Assembly: GCA_014529385.2 (NCBI GenBank)
Contig: CM043960.1
Span: forward strand, 122,191,043 to 122,255,042
Length of the DNA: 64,000 nucleotides
Origin: Adiantum capillus-veneris
Lineage: Eukaryota; Streptophyta; Polypodiopsida; Polypodiales; Pteridaceae
Reading direction: 5' to 3'
Shown here: piece by piece, positions 46,888-60,398 of the stretch
Numbering within the stretch: position 1 is the first letter of the stretch
How the letters are laid out: each line of letters opens with the position of its first letter
Notes under the pieces: model-generated
What the model was told of the DNA's origin: nothing
Database searches by the model: none
What the model saw: only the letters and a program-made list of their open reading frames with translations
Translations under genes and position numbers: made by a program

Positions 46888-47610
46888 TAAATCAGGCTCC
46901 ATACTTAACAATCTTCCACTTGGAGATTAATCTCCACACCAAACCTGTGATTGCTTTCCATCTTGGCTTCTTATCCTTGAATGCCAATTGCAGATGAGCA
47001 AAAGCTCAACTTCTCCTTGTTGACCACCTTTGTAAACATGTCTACAGGATTTTCACTTGTATGCACCTTTCCTAGCTTTAGTTGTCCCTCTTCCAAAAGA
47101 GTGTGTATGAAGTGATATCTCACCTCAATGTGCTTTGTCCTTGAATGAAAGGCTGAATTTTTTGTAAGATGGATAGCGCTTTGGCTATCACTGTACAAGA
47201 CACAATTGTCTTGTTTAAATCCAAGATTTTTGAAGAATCTGTGAAGCCACAATTTATTTTTGCTTGCCTCTGTCATTGCTACATACTCTGCTTCTGTGGT
47301 AGAAAGTGAGACCACTTTTTGCAGCTTTGAATCCCAGCTTATTGTTGTGCCTCCAACCGTGAAGACATAGCGAGTAGTGCTCCTTCGAGTATCTTTGTCA
47401 CTTGCCATATCTACATCACCATACCCTTGAAGAAAAATATCAGTTCCTCAAAGTACAAAGAATTTGTTGTTATCCCTTTCAGATACCCTAAGTATCCACT
47501 TCACAGCTTGCCAGTGCTCTTTACCGGTGTTGCCCATGAACCTACTTACAACTCCCACTGCATGTGCAATGTCTAGCCTTCTCCAGACCATAGCATACAT
47601 AAGAGAACCT
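46888..47610 (-). pseudogene. pol: Copia-B2: LTR end and RNase H remnant
   Basis: Positions 46888-46910 complete the 3' LTR interrupted at 29582. RNase H then reads on the - strand (46971-47408) with [53 protein letters not shown] and [11 protein letters not shown], matching Copia-B3. The RT/RNase H connection continues in broken frames to 47610, where it is cut by the element E LTR. The rest of Copia-B2 is not found in this window. Confidence 0.9.
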
Positions 47611-48005
47611 TGTTATGGATATGGGATATGTACATTTATTATTCAAGTGCTCATTAGGAGCTATGATCATTTGTGCCGGCCGGCCAATGTGTATTCATTT
47701 TTAAGCATTGAAGAATCTATAAATGAAATATGTGCAAGAGGGAGATGCGCACTCTTGCACGGCGAGAGATTGTACCCAATGTTTGTGTTGCTCTTCTCTC
47801 CTCTCCTCTCCTCTCTCGCCGTGCTGGCATAGCACTCTGCTCTAGGAGGGGCGTCTACATGTGCTCTTGGGCTCTCTCTCTCTTAACCTCTCTATCTTGT
47901 GAAGTGTATGTGCGATTGCCAGGTATGCAGATTCGTGTACTTCGTTGTATGTAGCATATTATTTGTATATTTTGTTAAGGCCCGTCCATGCCTCCATCTG
48001 TAGCA
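47611..48005 (+). repeat. Element E, first LTR (395 bp)
   Basis: TGTTATGGATATGG to CATCTGTAGCA, followed by a PBS (48007-48018). Its second half has CT-rich patches and the GCGATTGCCAGGTATG block, which recurs at 54352. Confidence 0.85.
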
Positions 48006-48006
48006 G

Positions 48007-48018
48007 TGGTATCAGAGC
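48007..48018 (+). promoter_or_regulatory. Element E primer-binding site, first copy
   Basis: TGGTATCAGAGC, perfect. Only about three bases later a second, slightly truncated LTR begins. Confidence 0.93.
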
Positions 48019-48021
48019 ACA

Positions 48022-48216
48022 AGATATGTACATTTATTACTCAAGTGCTCATTAGGAGCTATGGTCATTTGTGCCGGCTGGCCAATGTGTATTCATTTTC
48101 GAGCTTAGAAGAAGAATAAAATACGTGCAAGAGGGAGATGCTCACTCTTGCACGGGGGAAGATTCAACCATGGTTGGCTTTATTCTTCTCTCCTTTCCTC
48201 TCTTCTCTCTTGACGT
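48022..48216 (+). repeat. Element E, second LTR, left piece
   Basis: Begins GATATGTACATTTATTACTC, equivalent to base 14 of the first LTR; the first 13 bases are missing. It runs in parallel with 47624-47815 and is cut at 48216 (...TTGACGT) by element F. It resumes at 54247 (ACGTGCCGACGTAGCAC). Confidence 0.85.
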
Positions 48217-49512
<1,296 letters not shown>

Positions 49513-49565
49513 TAATTTGCCCATCCCCTAGCCTGCTAGAGCATTCATGCTCAGCAGCAGCAACA

Positions 49566-51941
49566 CTAGTAGATGCTCATTCCACCTGGATCCCACACAA
49601 AAACACTTGGCATTCCTTGCATCAAAAGATTAATCAAGGTTCCACCTGGTTCCCAAGGAAAACCTGTAGAGATTCCATATATCAACCTTGCATCAAGAAA
49701 ACCATCAATTATTTTTTCATAGACATGCATGTGCAAATATCTCTCCTTCTCTATAGTTGAGAGGTCTCCAATGATCATTTGTGTCATCAATTCCTGCTTC
49801 TTTGACAATTCAACTTTGGTTTGCATTAGCCCTTCAATCACTTCATAAGGCCCTTCACTTTCATCTTCAACTTCATTCGCAAATGCAACTAAAACAAACT
49901 CCTAGATTTCTTTGTCCATCAAAAGAAATGCAACATTAGCATCCTCATCACTGATGGTAGTACTATCACTGTCCTCATCAGTCACTGTGGAATAGTCTTC
50001 ATCACTAGACTCATCCTCATCTTCATAAAGCTCCTCCAATCGTTTCCTTGTGTCCATATTGTATAGCTTCTTTGCACCTGTCCTTCCATAGAGGCTAATC
50101 ATTCCACGTCGCCAATCTTGAACAGCTCCCACTGCACGTAACCATGGTCTGCCCAGTATAATAGGATATGCTCCCAACCCCGCTGGCATCACATGGAAAT
50201 CAACCACCGCCTTTGCATCATACACCTCCACTTCTAAGCTCTTTACAACCCCCAAACATTTTACTTTTTGATGGTTTGCCAATCTGATCCAGAAGCCTGA
50301 CATCCCAGTCACTGTAAGACCGATCTTCTCAACGCATGAGTGTGTTATGATGCATATTTGGGCTCCGCTATCAACATAACCTTGTCTTAGATTTTTTATT
50401 TTGTGCCACACATCTACTATTGGGCAAATGTTTGGTAGCTCATCCATCGCCAACACCTTCATTGAACCTCTCTTTGGCTCTTTCTCCATTGGGTTAACCA
50501 TCCTCTTCCACTGTCGCTTTAGTTTAGGCACCATCTCTATAAGCTGCCCAAAAGTAACATCTGCCATTCTGCTTGTCAGATCCTCCTTCAAGTCATAGCT
50601 TAATTGTCCATCCCCTAGTGGAAAATCTGACACATGAAACTTGCGATGAGCCCTTCTTTTCCTCTTGGCCTTGACATCCTTGCCTTCATGGCTCTTTCCT
50701 TTCTTCTTACTAGGACCTGGGGCACTTCTTCCTTCCTTGTCCTCTGTGGTCCTCTTCTCAATAGGCATCACTAATGTATCCTCTAGCTTTGATGCCTTCT
50801 CCAAGGTGACTACACTTAACACTTTTGTCTTTCCCTTTTCCTCTTGGGTTAATCCACTGGTTCCTTCATCTCCTTTAATTTTGATGCCATAATCATTTGA
50901 CCTAGTTAGCACCTGTCTTGGCAATGGATACATGTCTCCCCCCATCCTTGGTGGCTTATCACATTGCGGGCTGATGTGGCCCAACTCTCCGCAATTATAA
51001 CATGTGGGCATCTGCCTCCAGAACCTACCGTTGCTTTGTCCAACACCATTCCTAGGTCTTTCTTCACCTCCTGGCTGATTTGCAAACCTCCCTCGACCTC
51101 GATTATTTCCCACTTGACCTAGCATGTTTAGGCTGAGATTCTTCATTAAATCTACCACTTGCCTCATGTCTTGCCTTAGCCCATCATCTTGCATTGTTGT
51201 AGTGACAACTGTTGGCATAACCTGAGGAGTAACAGGAACCACTGGTTGATGATGAACCCCTAGCATACGACCTTGTGAAGAGTCCATAGGCTGAAATTCA
51301 GACCTCATGGGCAAAGACTCCACCCCTAACTGGCTCATTTTCCTCAACTTCCACTCTTTGTTCCTTGCTACCTCTAGTGCATCTTCATATGTTCTAGGCT
51401 TCTTTAGCTCCACTCTCCAACGTATATTCTCCCAAAGACCAGCCAAAAACCTGTCCTTCTTCATCATGTTAGGAGGGGGTACCTGTGGTGCTAAGGCCTT
51501 GCACATCCTCTCCCATGCAAATGAGAACTTACGTATGTACGCATCTACTGGCTCACCGTCCTTCTGCACAAAACCTTGTATTTCTTGCCACACTTTGTCA
51601 GGATCTTATATCTTCACAAACTCCACTTCCAACCCATGCCGTAGATTGTCCCAACTCAACCTTACAGGTGGATCAGCCACACGCAACTCCTCTTCAAATG
51701 CTTTGGACCAAACTCGTGCATCACTCTTCAAACCGATTTGGAGAAGATGTAACATCTGTGCAGGATCGTGAATCTGGTTGCTAATGCAGGCAACCTCCAT
51801 GTTTTCCAAAAATTCTTCCACATCTTCATCACTTCTTCCATGAAACTCCCAATAAGAGAAAGCCATGGCTACCCAAGTTACGATGCTTTGTGAACGCCTT
51901 CGAACACACGGGCGAGAACCCAAAACTTTTGACTGACTCAA
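49566..51941 (-). pseudogene. gag: Element F Gag-protease polyprotein
   Basis: One frame of about 790 codons with two stops (TAA at 51606, TAG at 49902). The likely start is ATG 51866 (MAFSYWEFHGRSDEDVEEF). The Retrotrans_gag region has ENMEVACISNQI, DARVWSKAFEEEL, DGEPVDAYIRKFSFAWERM and KKPRTYEDALEVARN. The zinc knuckle is CYNCGELGHISPQC (about 50995). Then come a Lys-rich linker, retropepsin with GYVDSGAQICIITHS (about 50380) and the second conserved block PIILGRPWL, and an acidic tail (DEDESSDEDYSTVTDED). After the TAG the same frame continues about 110 codons of unknown function to 49566. RT motifs are absent. Confidence 0.88.
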
Positions 51942-52910
51942 TTCCCAGAAACTTCAATGGAGCTCAACTTTAGATAAGGACAAACACATTCACATCGAAT
52001 GAGTTTTCATAGTTAATCATTGAAATTACAACAGGCAAAGGGCATTCGAGTATCTCTCTTAATCTTCTTGGCCCGAACATAAAGACTATGCGTTGCTGGA
52101 AAAAAATCTTCGTGGACACATGAACATTTACTGGATTCTTTGAGTTAAATGAAAAGGAGTGAATTGAGGGCCATTTTGATCATCCATTAAAGTCAACCAT
52201 GCAGCTCCCAAGAAAGCACACCTGTCTTATCCTTTGATTTTGCCAAAATTTTAGCAGTATAACAGCATAAATGGCTCAAAAGACCAAAAACCCAGCCATC
52301 ATAACTTGGAAAATTTTGACAGAGTTTACCCAGAAGTAGAGCAGTGAGAACCCAAAATACAGACTGTATATGTATGCATAAATTGTCAACAATAGAACCC
52401 GAGCAGCAAATGGGACTCACTAGTACATAGCCTATTACGAGGTCAGGAAAAGGGTGCTCCGGCTACCTGTATCACCGAAAGAATCTCCACATTTGAGAAT
52501 CCCCCAGCTCAATAAAACCTCACGCTACCGACCCTCTCACGAAGGCTTATACAAATCGCGTATAGTCAAGTCTCAGAAATGACTATCTTCCAGACCAAGT
52601 CTCAGAAATGGCTGGAACTGTCAAATAAAACCAAGTATGGATCCACAAAGGCATACAATGGCAATATCCACAAGTAACGTACAATACCAGTAGACAATGC
52701 GCTCAAACATGCGCCAAATGATGCATACCCACAACAACTGCAAGTGACACCACTGCTAGTATATCACTGTACTCCAGCTACCTGTACCTGTGTGAATCAA
52801 CTGTACCTATCCCTGTAACCTGTAATGTGTAATCTATAACCTGTAGTCTGCAACCTGTAATCCCAAATCTCGAAGCTTGAAGCTCGAAGCAGAAGGTACT
52901 CAAAGAAGAT

Positions 52911-52933
52911 CCTCAGTGGGGGCACCAAAAGAA
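52911..52933 (-). promoter_or_regulatory. Element F primer-binding site region
   Basis: On the - strand the 5' LTR end CTCACA is followed by TTCTTTTGGTGCCCCCACTG. The tRNA is not identified. From here to the Gag start (51942-52910) is a leader without recognisable genes. Confidence 0.6.
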
Positions 52934-54246
<1,313 letters not shown>

Positions 54247-54436
54247 ACGTGCCGACGTAGCACTCCGCTGTAGGGGGTGCGCCTGCACGTTCTCTATCTC
54301 GCTCTCTATTTCTCTGTTCGTGTATCACACAATTATGCGCTTATGGGATTGCCAGGTATGTTGATTAGAATGTTTTATGGTTTGCAGCACACTATTCTTG
54401 GTATTTGTAGGGCTCTCCGCGCTCCCATTTGTAACA
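54247..54436 (+). repeat. Element E, second LTR, right piece
   Basis: Continues 48216 and aligns with 47815-48005: GCACTC.GCT.TAG, GGGATTGCCAGGTATG, and an end in TTTGTAACA before a PBS. Confidence 0.85.
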
Positions 54437-54437
54437 G

Positions 54438-54449
54438 TGGTATCAGAGC
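54438..54449 (+). promoter_or_regulatory. Element E primer-binding site, second copy
   Basis: TGGTATCAGAGC, perfect. ATG follows at 54451 but closes after ten codons. Confidence 0.93.
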
Positions 54450-55148
54450 CATGGCTACGGTCTCTAGTTTGCAAAAATCTTAGTGATGGAGATCATCCCA
54501 ATCATCGATAAGTCATGTTTCTCTTGAACATAGCTTTTCATATTTAGGATTGTACTATATGTAAGTGATTTCTAATCTTACTGCATAGGTGTGTTAATGT
54601 TATTAATGGCATTTGTATTCTCACAATTGAATTAGAAATATCAAGTGATTGCAAGCAATGTTTAGGATCTTCTTATGCACGAGGATATGAAAAATCAAGT
54701 GTTTTTTACATACATCTATAGGCATAAGGTGAAGTTGTTGGAGGTGTAGGAATAATCCCAAGAGACCTTTGACCTACGGTTGATGAGATTTACCAATGAC
54801 CCTTAAAAAAATTTCAAGGTAGCAACATAGTAGTATAGCAACACCACAACAATTCCAATGCGACAACGACAAGCTTGCACACTGGCAGCCACGCATGTGT
54901 TAGGCAAGAGATGCATGTGGCAAGCATGCTTTGCGACACTTGTAGCTCATCAACCACGGATGTAATGTGCCGCCTCAACAAGGGACCTGACATACTTTAG
55001 CAAGCAACACCCATGCAAAAAACAACTGCCGCAGGTGTACAACTTAGCCACAAGCACAACCAGACCCACCCCCATCTTCCTACGATGCTTTGCCAATCAG
55101 CTCACTCACCAACCAACTCTAGTTGCAACTACAACTGCATGGGTGCCC

Positions 55149-55234
<86 letters not shown>

Positions 55235-55572
55235 TCAACAACCCCGACCACTCTTGTAATTTTTTGTGCCTCATTATGCGTCCCAACCTCTCGTCCCGTT
55301 CACTACCACTGCATCTGCCATAGGGTTCTCCTTCTCTCTCTTGCATGGGGTGGTCGATCGGCATGCAACAGCCTATCCACTAGCTACCACCCACTACCCT
55401 GCGATGCTAGTCTTTTATCTTCTCTCTCTCAGAGCCAACACCTTCTATATCTCTATAGCATTCTAGCACGTCATGCAATTTAGTAGCTGCCAGAGCATCT
55501 GGAATCACCAACCATAGCCAACCATTGTTAGTGTTCCTCGCTCTCCATTCCCTTGCATGCCATGGTTAAATT

Positions 55573-55617
<45 letters not shown>

Positions 55618-55619
55618 AA
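54450..55619. other. Interior of element E or flank: no gene recognised
   Basis: Low-complexity pieces, including (TC)39 at 55153-55230 and (TC)n at 55577-55614. Apparent Ser/Leu-rich frames are due to these arrays. No retrotransposon domain is visible, so element E cannot be assigned to a superfamily. Confidence 0.5.
55153..55230. repeat. (TC)39 microsatellite
   Basis: 78 bases of uninterrupted TC. Confidence 0.96.
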
Positions 55620-55846
55620 ACGCAGCCGTTTTTTGACCTAGTAGACAGCAGTCCACTCTTTTGATCATAACTTCTTCATCCAAACTCCGATTTGGGTGAT
55701 CTATAGCCTCAATCGAAGAGCACAAAGTCCTCTAGGCATTGATGTAAAGATATAAATTTTCAGAGTTATGGAAGGTGTTTCTGTAGCAGCATTTCCGAAG
55801 TGAACAGGTTCAACAAAATTGATTCTCATTTCCTATTTTACATGCA

Positions 55847-56882
55847 ATGTCTTCCGGCACTCGCAAGGGTCCTTCTTCTTCAACAAGGTCCACAACCATT
55901 GTGGAAAATGATCCAAAATCTCCTAAGTGTGGAGATAACAACACAACCACCCAACCAACGACATCGGAAACCATGATCATGGCGTACTTGGTATCATTGC
56001 AAGAGACCGTAAACAAACAAGGCGAAGACTTACGAGCACTTGCAATGGAGAATGGCACACTAAGGGTACTTGTGGTTGAGAATGAGAATCTCAAGAGGAC
56101 ACTTGAGATGCAAACAACACGTTTGATGCAACTTGAAGAGGAAGTCAAGGAATGTAAACGCTCTCTTGTGGACTTGAATGCTTTGAAGGAGCGGATAAGC
56201 AAAGTAGAGCATGACCATGTATTGAAAGAGGAGAAATTTGACACTATGAGCCGGGATGTATGCGACATAAAAAATGTATGCACAAACAAGTGCACAAACA
56301 TGACCATGTATTGAAAGAGGAGAAATTTGACACTATGAGCCGGGATGTATGCGACATGAAAAATGTATGCACAAACAAGTCTTGGGCTGATGTATGTGGT
56401 AGCAATGTGGTTTCTAATTCCTCACTCATGCAAGCTATGGCTCAAACAAAGAATGTTGAGAATGTGGATGTGGAGGAGTTGAAGGAACGGGAACGATGTT
56501 CCAAGAACATTGTTATTCGTGGAATTCCCGAAGAGAAGTTAGAGACACCTCCTTCTCTTGCCATTGTTATTGAAGATTTCTTCAAAACCCACTTTGGCAT
56601 GTACGAAGTTATGGTCTATTACATAGAGTGGGGAAGCAAGGAGCTCCTCGCTCGGGAGAATGGCCAATTGTATGCACTATGCCGGATGAGACCAAGCGAA
56701 AGATTATCCTTGATAATAGTTGGATCTATTTGAGGGATACAAAATGTTTTGTATGTGAAGATCGCACTATTAAGCAACAAAATATGCGTCGCAAGGCATA
56801 TGAGGAAAATAATAATAAAAACAAGGAGATCTCTCATGAAGAAAATGTGCCCAAGGAAGAGGCAAGTCTCTCAAGCAAATAG
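55847..56882 (+). pseudogene. LINE ORF1: coiled coil and L1 ORF1p-like domain
   Basis: ATG 55847 opens MSSGTRKGPSSSTRSTT. A long coiled coil follows (ENENLKRTLEMQTTRLMQL, EEEVKECKRSLVDLN, LKERISKVEHDHVLKEEKF). An 89-bp tandem duplication (56211-56299 and 56300-56388) shifts the frame. Downstream is ERCSKNIVIRGIPEEK, the start of the RRM-like domain of L1 ORF1 proteins. A second shift near 56685 leads to MPDETKRKIILDNSWIYL and CEDRTIKQQNMRRKAYEE, which resembles the L1 ORF1 C-terminal domain (Transposase_22 type). ORF1 proteins are RNA-binding chaperones of the LINE RNP. This copy is frameshifted. Confidence 0.78.
56211..56388 (+). repeat. 89-bp tandem duplication in LINE ORF1
   Basis: ATGACCATGTATTGAAAGAG and the following 60 bases recur with period 89 and one substitution (ACATAAAA against ACATGAAA). 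Since 89 is not a multiple of three, the second copy is read one frame over. Confidence 0.95.
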
Positions 56883-56888
56883 GGATGC

Positions 56889-59800
56889 GTGACCTATGAG
56901 ACCGAGTTACAATTGAAAATATGCTTTTGGAATTGTAATGGATACCCATGGAATGCGGGGGTTGGCATTGATGAACTAACAAGCAAAGCCGATGTTGTAC
57001 TTCTTGTTGAAACTTGGGAGCATGATACACAAAGGATTAACGGCTTGGAGGATTACAATGTACATTCATTGATGTGGTCAAAGAATCTCAAGCAACGAAG
57101 AGGACAAGGAGGGTTAGCATGTATGGTTAAGAAAGGATTGGAAGATTTTGTATCAATTGTGAAAGATGACAAGTACAAACGTTATGTATGGCTGAAAATT
57201 ATGACACCAAAAAGAGCACCCATTTTTGTAGCCGGTTGCTACATTCCTCATCATGATTCTCCCTTCTATGCTTGCATGGATAGAGATCAACCATTTTCTG
57301 ATTTGGAAGAGGACATTGCTTATTTCAAAGGTGAAGGTGATGTTATTGTATTTGGGGATATGAATGCTCGCACAAAAACATTGCAACATGATACTCAACA
57401 ATTTGATATGCCATACATTTCAAGGGAGTTGGAGGAAGTTCACTTGTATGATCGTACTTCAATGGATGAGAAAGAGCCGGATCACTATGGAAAGTTACTT
57501 TTACACATGTGTAATAGCATGGGTATGCTCATTGCCAATGGTGTATCTTTGTGGAGTGGAACCAATGGATTTACATGTAGGAGACATAATGGGGATAGTG
57601 TGATTGACTATATGCTACTCTCTGAAGCCATCATGTATCGCATAAAGAGTTTTATGTTTGGTCAATGGACACCGGAATCCGACCATTGCACCTTATGTAT
57701 TGACCTTTCACGTGGAGAAGCAACTAAGCATGATAATCTCAGCCAAAGGAAAGAGAAGTTATCACTATGTATGGATTTCAAACGGGCACCAATGTACATT
57801 GAAATGGTTGAGCAAAAATTATGGATGACAAAGCTTCAATGTGATGCACCATTGGAAACTAAATGGGAAGCTTTCAAGAAAGCTATTTGTTCTTGTGCGG
57901 AAGAATGCTTTGCCATAAAGCATCTCCATGGTATCAACAAAGATAGATCACGCAAAAGGTGGTTTGATAAAGAATGTCAAGATGCTCGAAAGTCCTTGAT
58001 AAAGCTTGATGCAACTATGGACAAAGACAACTATCAAATTCATTTGCATACATACAAGGCATTGATTCAAAAGAAGAGAAGAAGATGGGAAGTAAAGCAA
58101 CAAGAATTTCAAGTCCAAGAAAAGGCACATGCATGTGGAAGATTTTGGAGAAACTTGAGAGGCAAACGGGTTGAGAATTTTGGTAACTTGAGTCTAGTGG
58201 ATATGTACACACATTGTAGGCAATCATATGAGCAAGTAAATACTGAAAAAATGCCATTTTATGGTTCACTCCCATGTATGCCGTCTTTTTTTACTATTGA
58301 GGATGTATGCGATGGGCTTGAAAAGTTGGCCACTCGCAAAGCGGGAGATCTTCAAGGTATCAAGCCGGAGATGATCAAATGGACGGGAGATTTTACCCAT
58401 GAGTGGATGTGTGATATGTTCAACCTTGCACTTCAACATGGTATACCTTATGATTGGAGTACTAATTGGGTTAAGCCTTTGCATAAAGGAGGGGATATAA
58501 AGAATGTAACCAACTACCGGACTATAATGATTGGGTCTCTTATGGCAAAGTTGTTTGGGTGCATAATGGAGATGAAATTGAGTGATTGGGCTGAAGAGAA
58601 TGACAAGCGTGCAAAGGGACAAGCGGGTTTTCGTCGATGCCATAGCACCATTGATCATCTTGTCACTCTTCGTGTTTTCATGGAGGAAAGTCGGTTGAAA
58701 GGCAAGCGATTGTATTGTTGTTTTGTGGACTTTAAGAAAGCCTTTGATATGATTCCACGTAACAATTTGTGGAGAAGGATGGAAGAACTCCAAGTGCCAA
58801 GTGAGTTTATGCTTGCGGTTTCTCGAATCTATGAGAAGGTGATTTGTCAATTGCGCATGGGAAGAGAAATTTCAGAAATTTTTGTAAGCACTATTGGGGT
58901 TAAACAAGGATGTCCATTGTCACCAACTCTCTTTGGTCTATGCATCGATCAATTGGAACAAATGGTACTTGACTTTATGCAAGAAGAAGGCATTAAAGAG
59001 GTCACTATTTGCAATGCGGTAATCATGCTTTTGTTGTATGCGGATGATGTAGTGCTTCTAGCACACACTTTAGAAGATGCACAAAAGGTTATGGTTGTCC
59101 TTGAGAACTTTTGCTTGCATAGTGGGTTGATTGTAAATGAATCCAAAACAAAGGTTATGCTTGTGAAAACCAACCATAAGGAGAAGCCATGCATTGTGTA
59201 CAACAACGAGACACTTGAAGTTGTTGAGAGCTTTAAGTACCTTGGCCTTGAGGTTCCATCCAATCACAAGTGGCATGAATGTGCTATGCGTTGTTTGGAA
59301 GCGGGAAAGAGAGCATATTATGCATTTGAGAACATGTGTAATGCGGGAAACATCAAGTGTTGGGTTCTCAAGAAGTATCTTTTTGATGCATTGGTGACAC
59401 CCGTTCTTCTTTATGGAGTTGAAGTGTGGGGCAGGAGCATCTCAAAGTGTACTTGGAAAGAGTTTGAGAATGTCCAAAAGCATTTTCTTACAAACTTTCT
59501 CCAAGTTAAGACACAAACACCATATATGCTCCTACTTCTTGAGTCGGGATCTCTTCCAATTGAGGTTATGGGCATGGAAAGGGTTGTGGAGTACATGATA
59601 AAGATGCGTCAAAACCCCTCACATCGACTTCCTACAGTTGCATGGGAAGCAAGCAAAAAAGTTCAAAAGACGAATAAAAGCAAGATCTTGAGCACGGGAT
59701 GGATGCAAGACATAAAGAAGTGGTTTGGGATATGGGATGCATTACACTTGCTACATGATTTTTCAATTGACTCTCAAGTGAATGAAGCTTTTCTACAACG

Positions 59801-60023
59801 CCAATGTATTACGGCTTGGGAGAAATCCGGTGGGTCACGCTTCATACATTACACCACCTATATTGCTCCCAACTACAAAACCATGTTCTTCGCTGAGAGA
59901 GGAAACCGTACTCACACTTACATGCTTGAGCCTATTACCTTGTCCGCGATACGCACTATTGCAGCAATTCGGCTTAGCTCCCATTTCCTTCGATGCGAGA
60001 TAGGGCGTTGGGGCAATGGATAA
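56889..60023 (+). CDS. LINE ORF2: AP-like endonuclease and reverse transcriptase
   Basis: 1,044 open codons. No ATG lies near the front of the domain; the frame opens just after the ORF1 TAG (56880). The endonuclease is complete by motif: ICFWNCNG, VVLLVETWEHD, VAGCYIPHH, VIVFGDMNAR, DSVIDYMLLS and ESDHCTL. The RT motifs are VKPLHKGGDIKNVTNYRTI, KGQAGFRRCHSTIDHL, CFVDFKKAFDMIPR (motif A), GVKQGCPLSPTLFGL (B), LLLYADDVVLLA (catalytic YADD) and VNESKTKVMLV. It nicks target DNA and reverse-transcribes the LINE RNA there. An in-frame TAA (60021) ends it, but the same frame continues to 60281 with a zinc-finger-like CTLC...H-X4-C motif, so the true protein was about 1,131 residues. Confidence 0.92.
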   Translation: MTYETELQLKICFWNCNGYPWNAGVGIDELTSKADVVLLVETWEHDTQRINGLEDYNVHSLMWSKNLKQRRGQGGLACMVKKGLEDFVSIVKDDKYKRYVWLKIMTPKRAPIFVAGCYIPHHDSPFYACMDRDQPFSDLEEDIAYFKGEGDVIVFGDMNARTKTLQHDTQQFDMPYISRELEEVHLYDRTSMDEKEPDHYGKLLLHMCNSMGMLIANGVSLWSGTNGFTCRRHNGDSVIDYMLLSEAIMYRIKSFMFGQWTPESDHCTLCIDLSRGEATKHDNLSQRKEKLSLCMDFKRAPMYIEMVEQKLWMTKLQCDAPLETKWEAFKKAICSCAEECFAIKHLHGINKDRSRKRWFDKECQDARKSLIKLDATMDKDNYQIHLHTYKALIQKKRRRWEVKQQEFQVQEKAHACGRFWRNLRGKRVENFGNLSLVDMYTHCRQSYEQVNTEKMPFYGSLPCMPSFFTIEDVCDGLEKLATRKAGDLQGIKPEMIKWTGDFTHEWMCDMFNLALQHGIPYDWSTNWVKPLHKGGDIKNVTNYRTIMIGSLMAKLFGCIMEMKLSDWAEENDKRAKGQAGFRRCHSTIDHLVTLRVFMEESRLKGKRLYCCFVDFKKAFDMIPRNNLWRRMEELQVPSEFMLAVSRIYEKVICQLRMGREISEIFVSTIGVKQGCPLSPTLFGLCIDQLEQMVLDFMQEEGIKEVTICNAVIMLLLYADDVVLLAHTLEDAQKVMVVLENFCLHSGLIVNESKTKVMLVKTNHKEKPCIVYNNETLEVVESFKYLGLEVPSNHKWHECAMRCLEAGKRAYYAFENMCNAGNIKCWVLKKYLFDALVTPVLLYGVEVWGRSISKCTWKEFENVQKHFLTNFLQVKTQTPYMLLLLESGSLPIEVMGMERVVEYMIKMRQNPSHRLPTVAWEASKKVQKTNKSKILSTGWMQDIKKWFGIWDALHLLHDFSIDSQVNEAFLQRQCITAWEKSGGSRFIHYTTYIAPNYKTMFFAERGNRTHTYMLEPITLSAIRTIAAIRLSSHFLRCEIGRWGNG

Positions 60024-60281
60024 GAGTCAAATCAATTGTGCACATTATGCTCACTGCAAGTTCGAGAGTCTGAGTACCACTCACTACTAGAGTGCTCAGC
60101 TTTTGATCACATCCGAACTTGCTTCTCTCACATTTTCAGCCATAACTTAGACCTACACACTTTCCTCTCCCAGCCAAAGTGTGGGCTCTCCATTGCGACT
60201 CTCATCACTACAATTTTGGAGCATCGAGAGTCACTCATCAGCCATACACATACTACATCACATGTAACTTTGGTCCCATAG
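60024..60281 (+). pseudogene. LINE ORF2 C-terminal zinc-finger tail after an in-frame stop
   Basis: Same frame as ORF2. It reads ESNQLCTLCSLQVRESEYHS followed by LLECSAFDHIRTCFSHIF, a C-X2-C-X12-H-X4-C arrangement like the C-terminal CCHC of many LINE ORF2 proteins. Only the TAA at 60021-60023 separates it from RT. Confidence 0.75.
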
Positions 60282-60317
60282 GTCATATTTGACCTCCGAG
60301 GACGATAATAAAATCTA

Positions 60318-60318
<1 letters not shown>

Positions 60319-60394
<76 letters not shown>
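60319..60394. repeat. (TC)n array at the LINE 3' end
   Basis: TATCTATC passes into about 37 TC units directly after AATAAAA. It may be the LINE tail or a microsatellite that grew from it. Confidence 0.9.

Positions 60395-60398
<4 letters not shown>

Larger units (their letters stand above)
55620..60394 (+). mobile_element. LINE (non-LTR retrotransposon), about 4.7 kb
   Basis: Two-ORF element: an L1-type ORF1 (55847-56882) and an endonuclease-RT ORF2 (56889-60281). Both ends are estimates. The 5' untranslated part probably starts after the (TC)n at 55614, and the 3' end is placed at the AATAAAATCTATCTATC(TC)n tail ending 60394. I found no target duplication. It is the only autonomous-type non-LTR element in the window. 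Confidence 0.85.

Noticed and set aside
58266-58850. 194-codon - strand frame
   Set aside because: Antisense shadow of the LINE RT; no protein motif.
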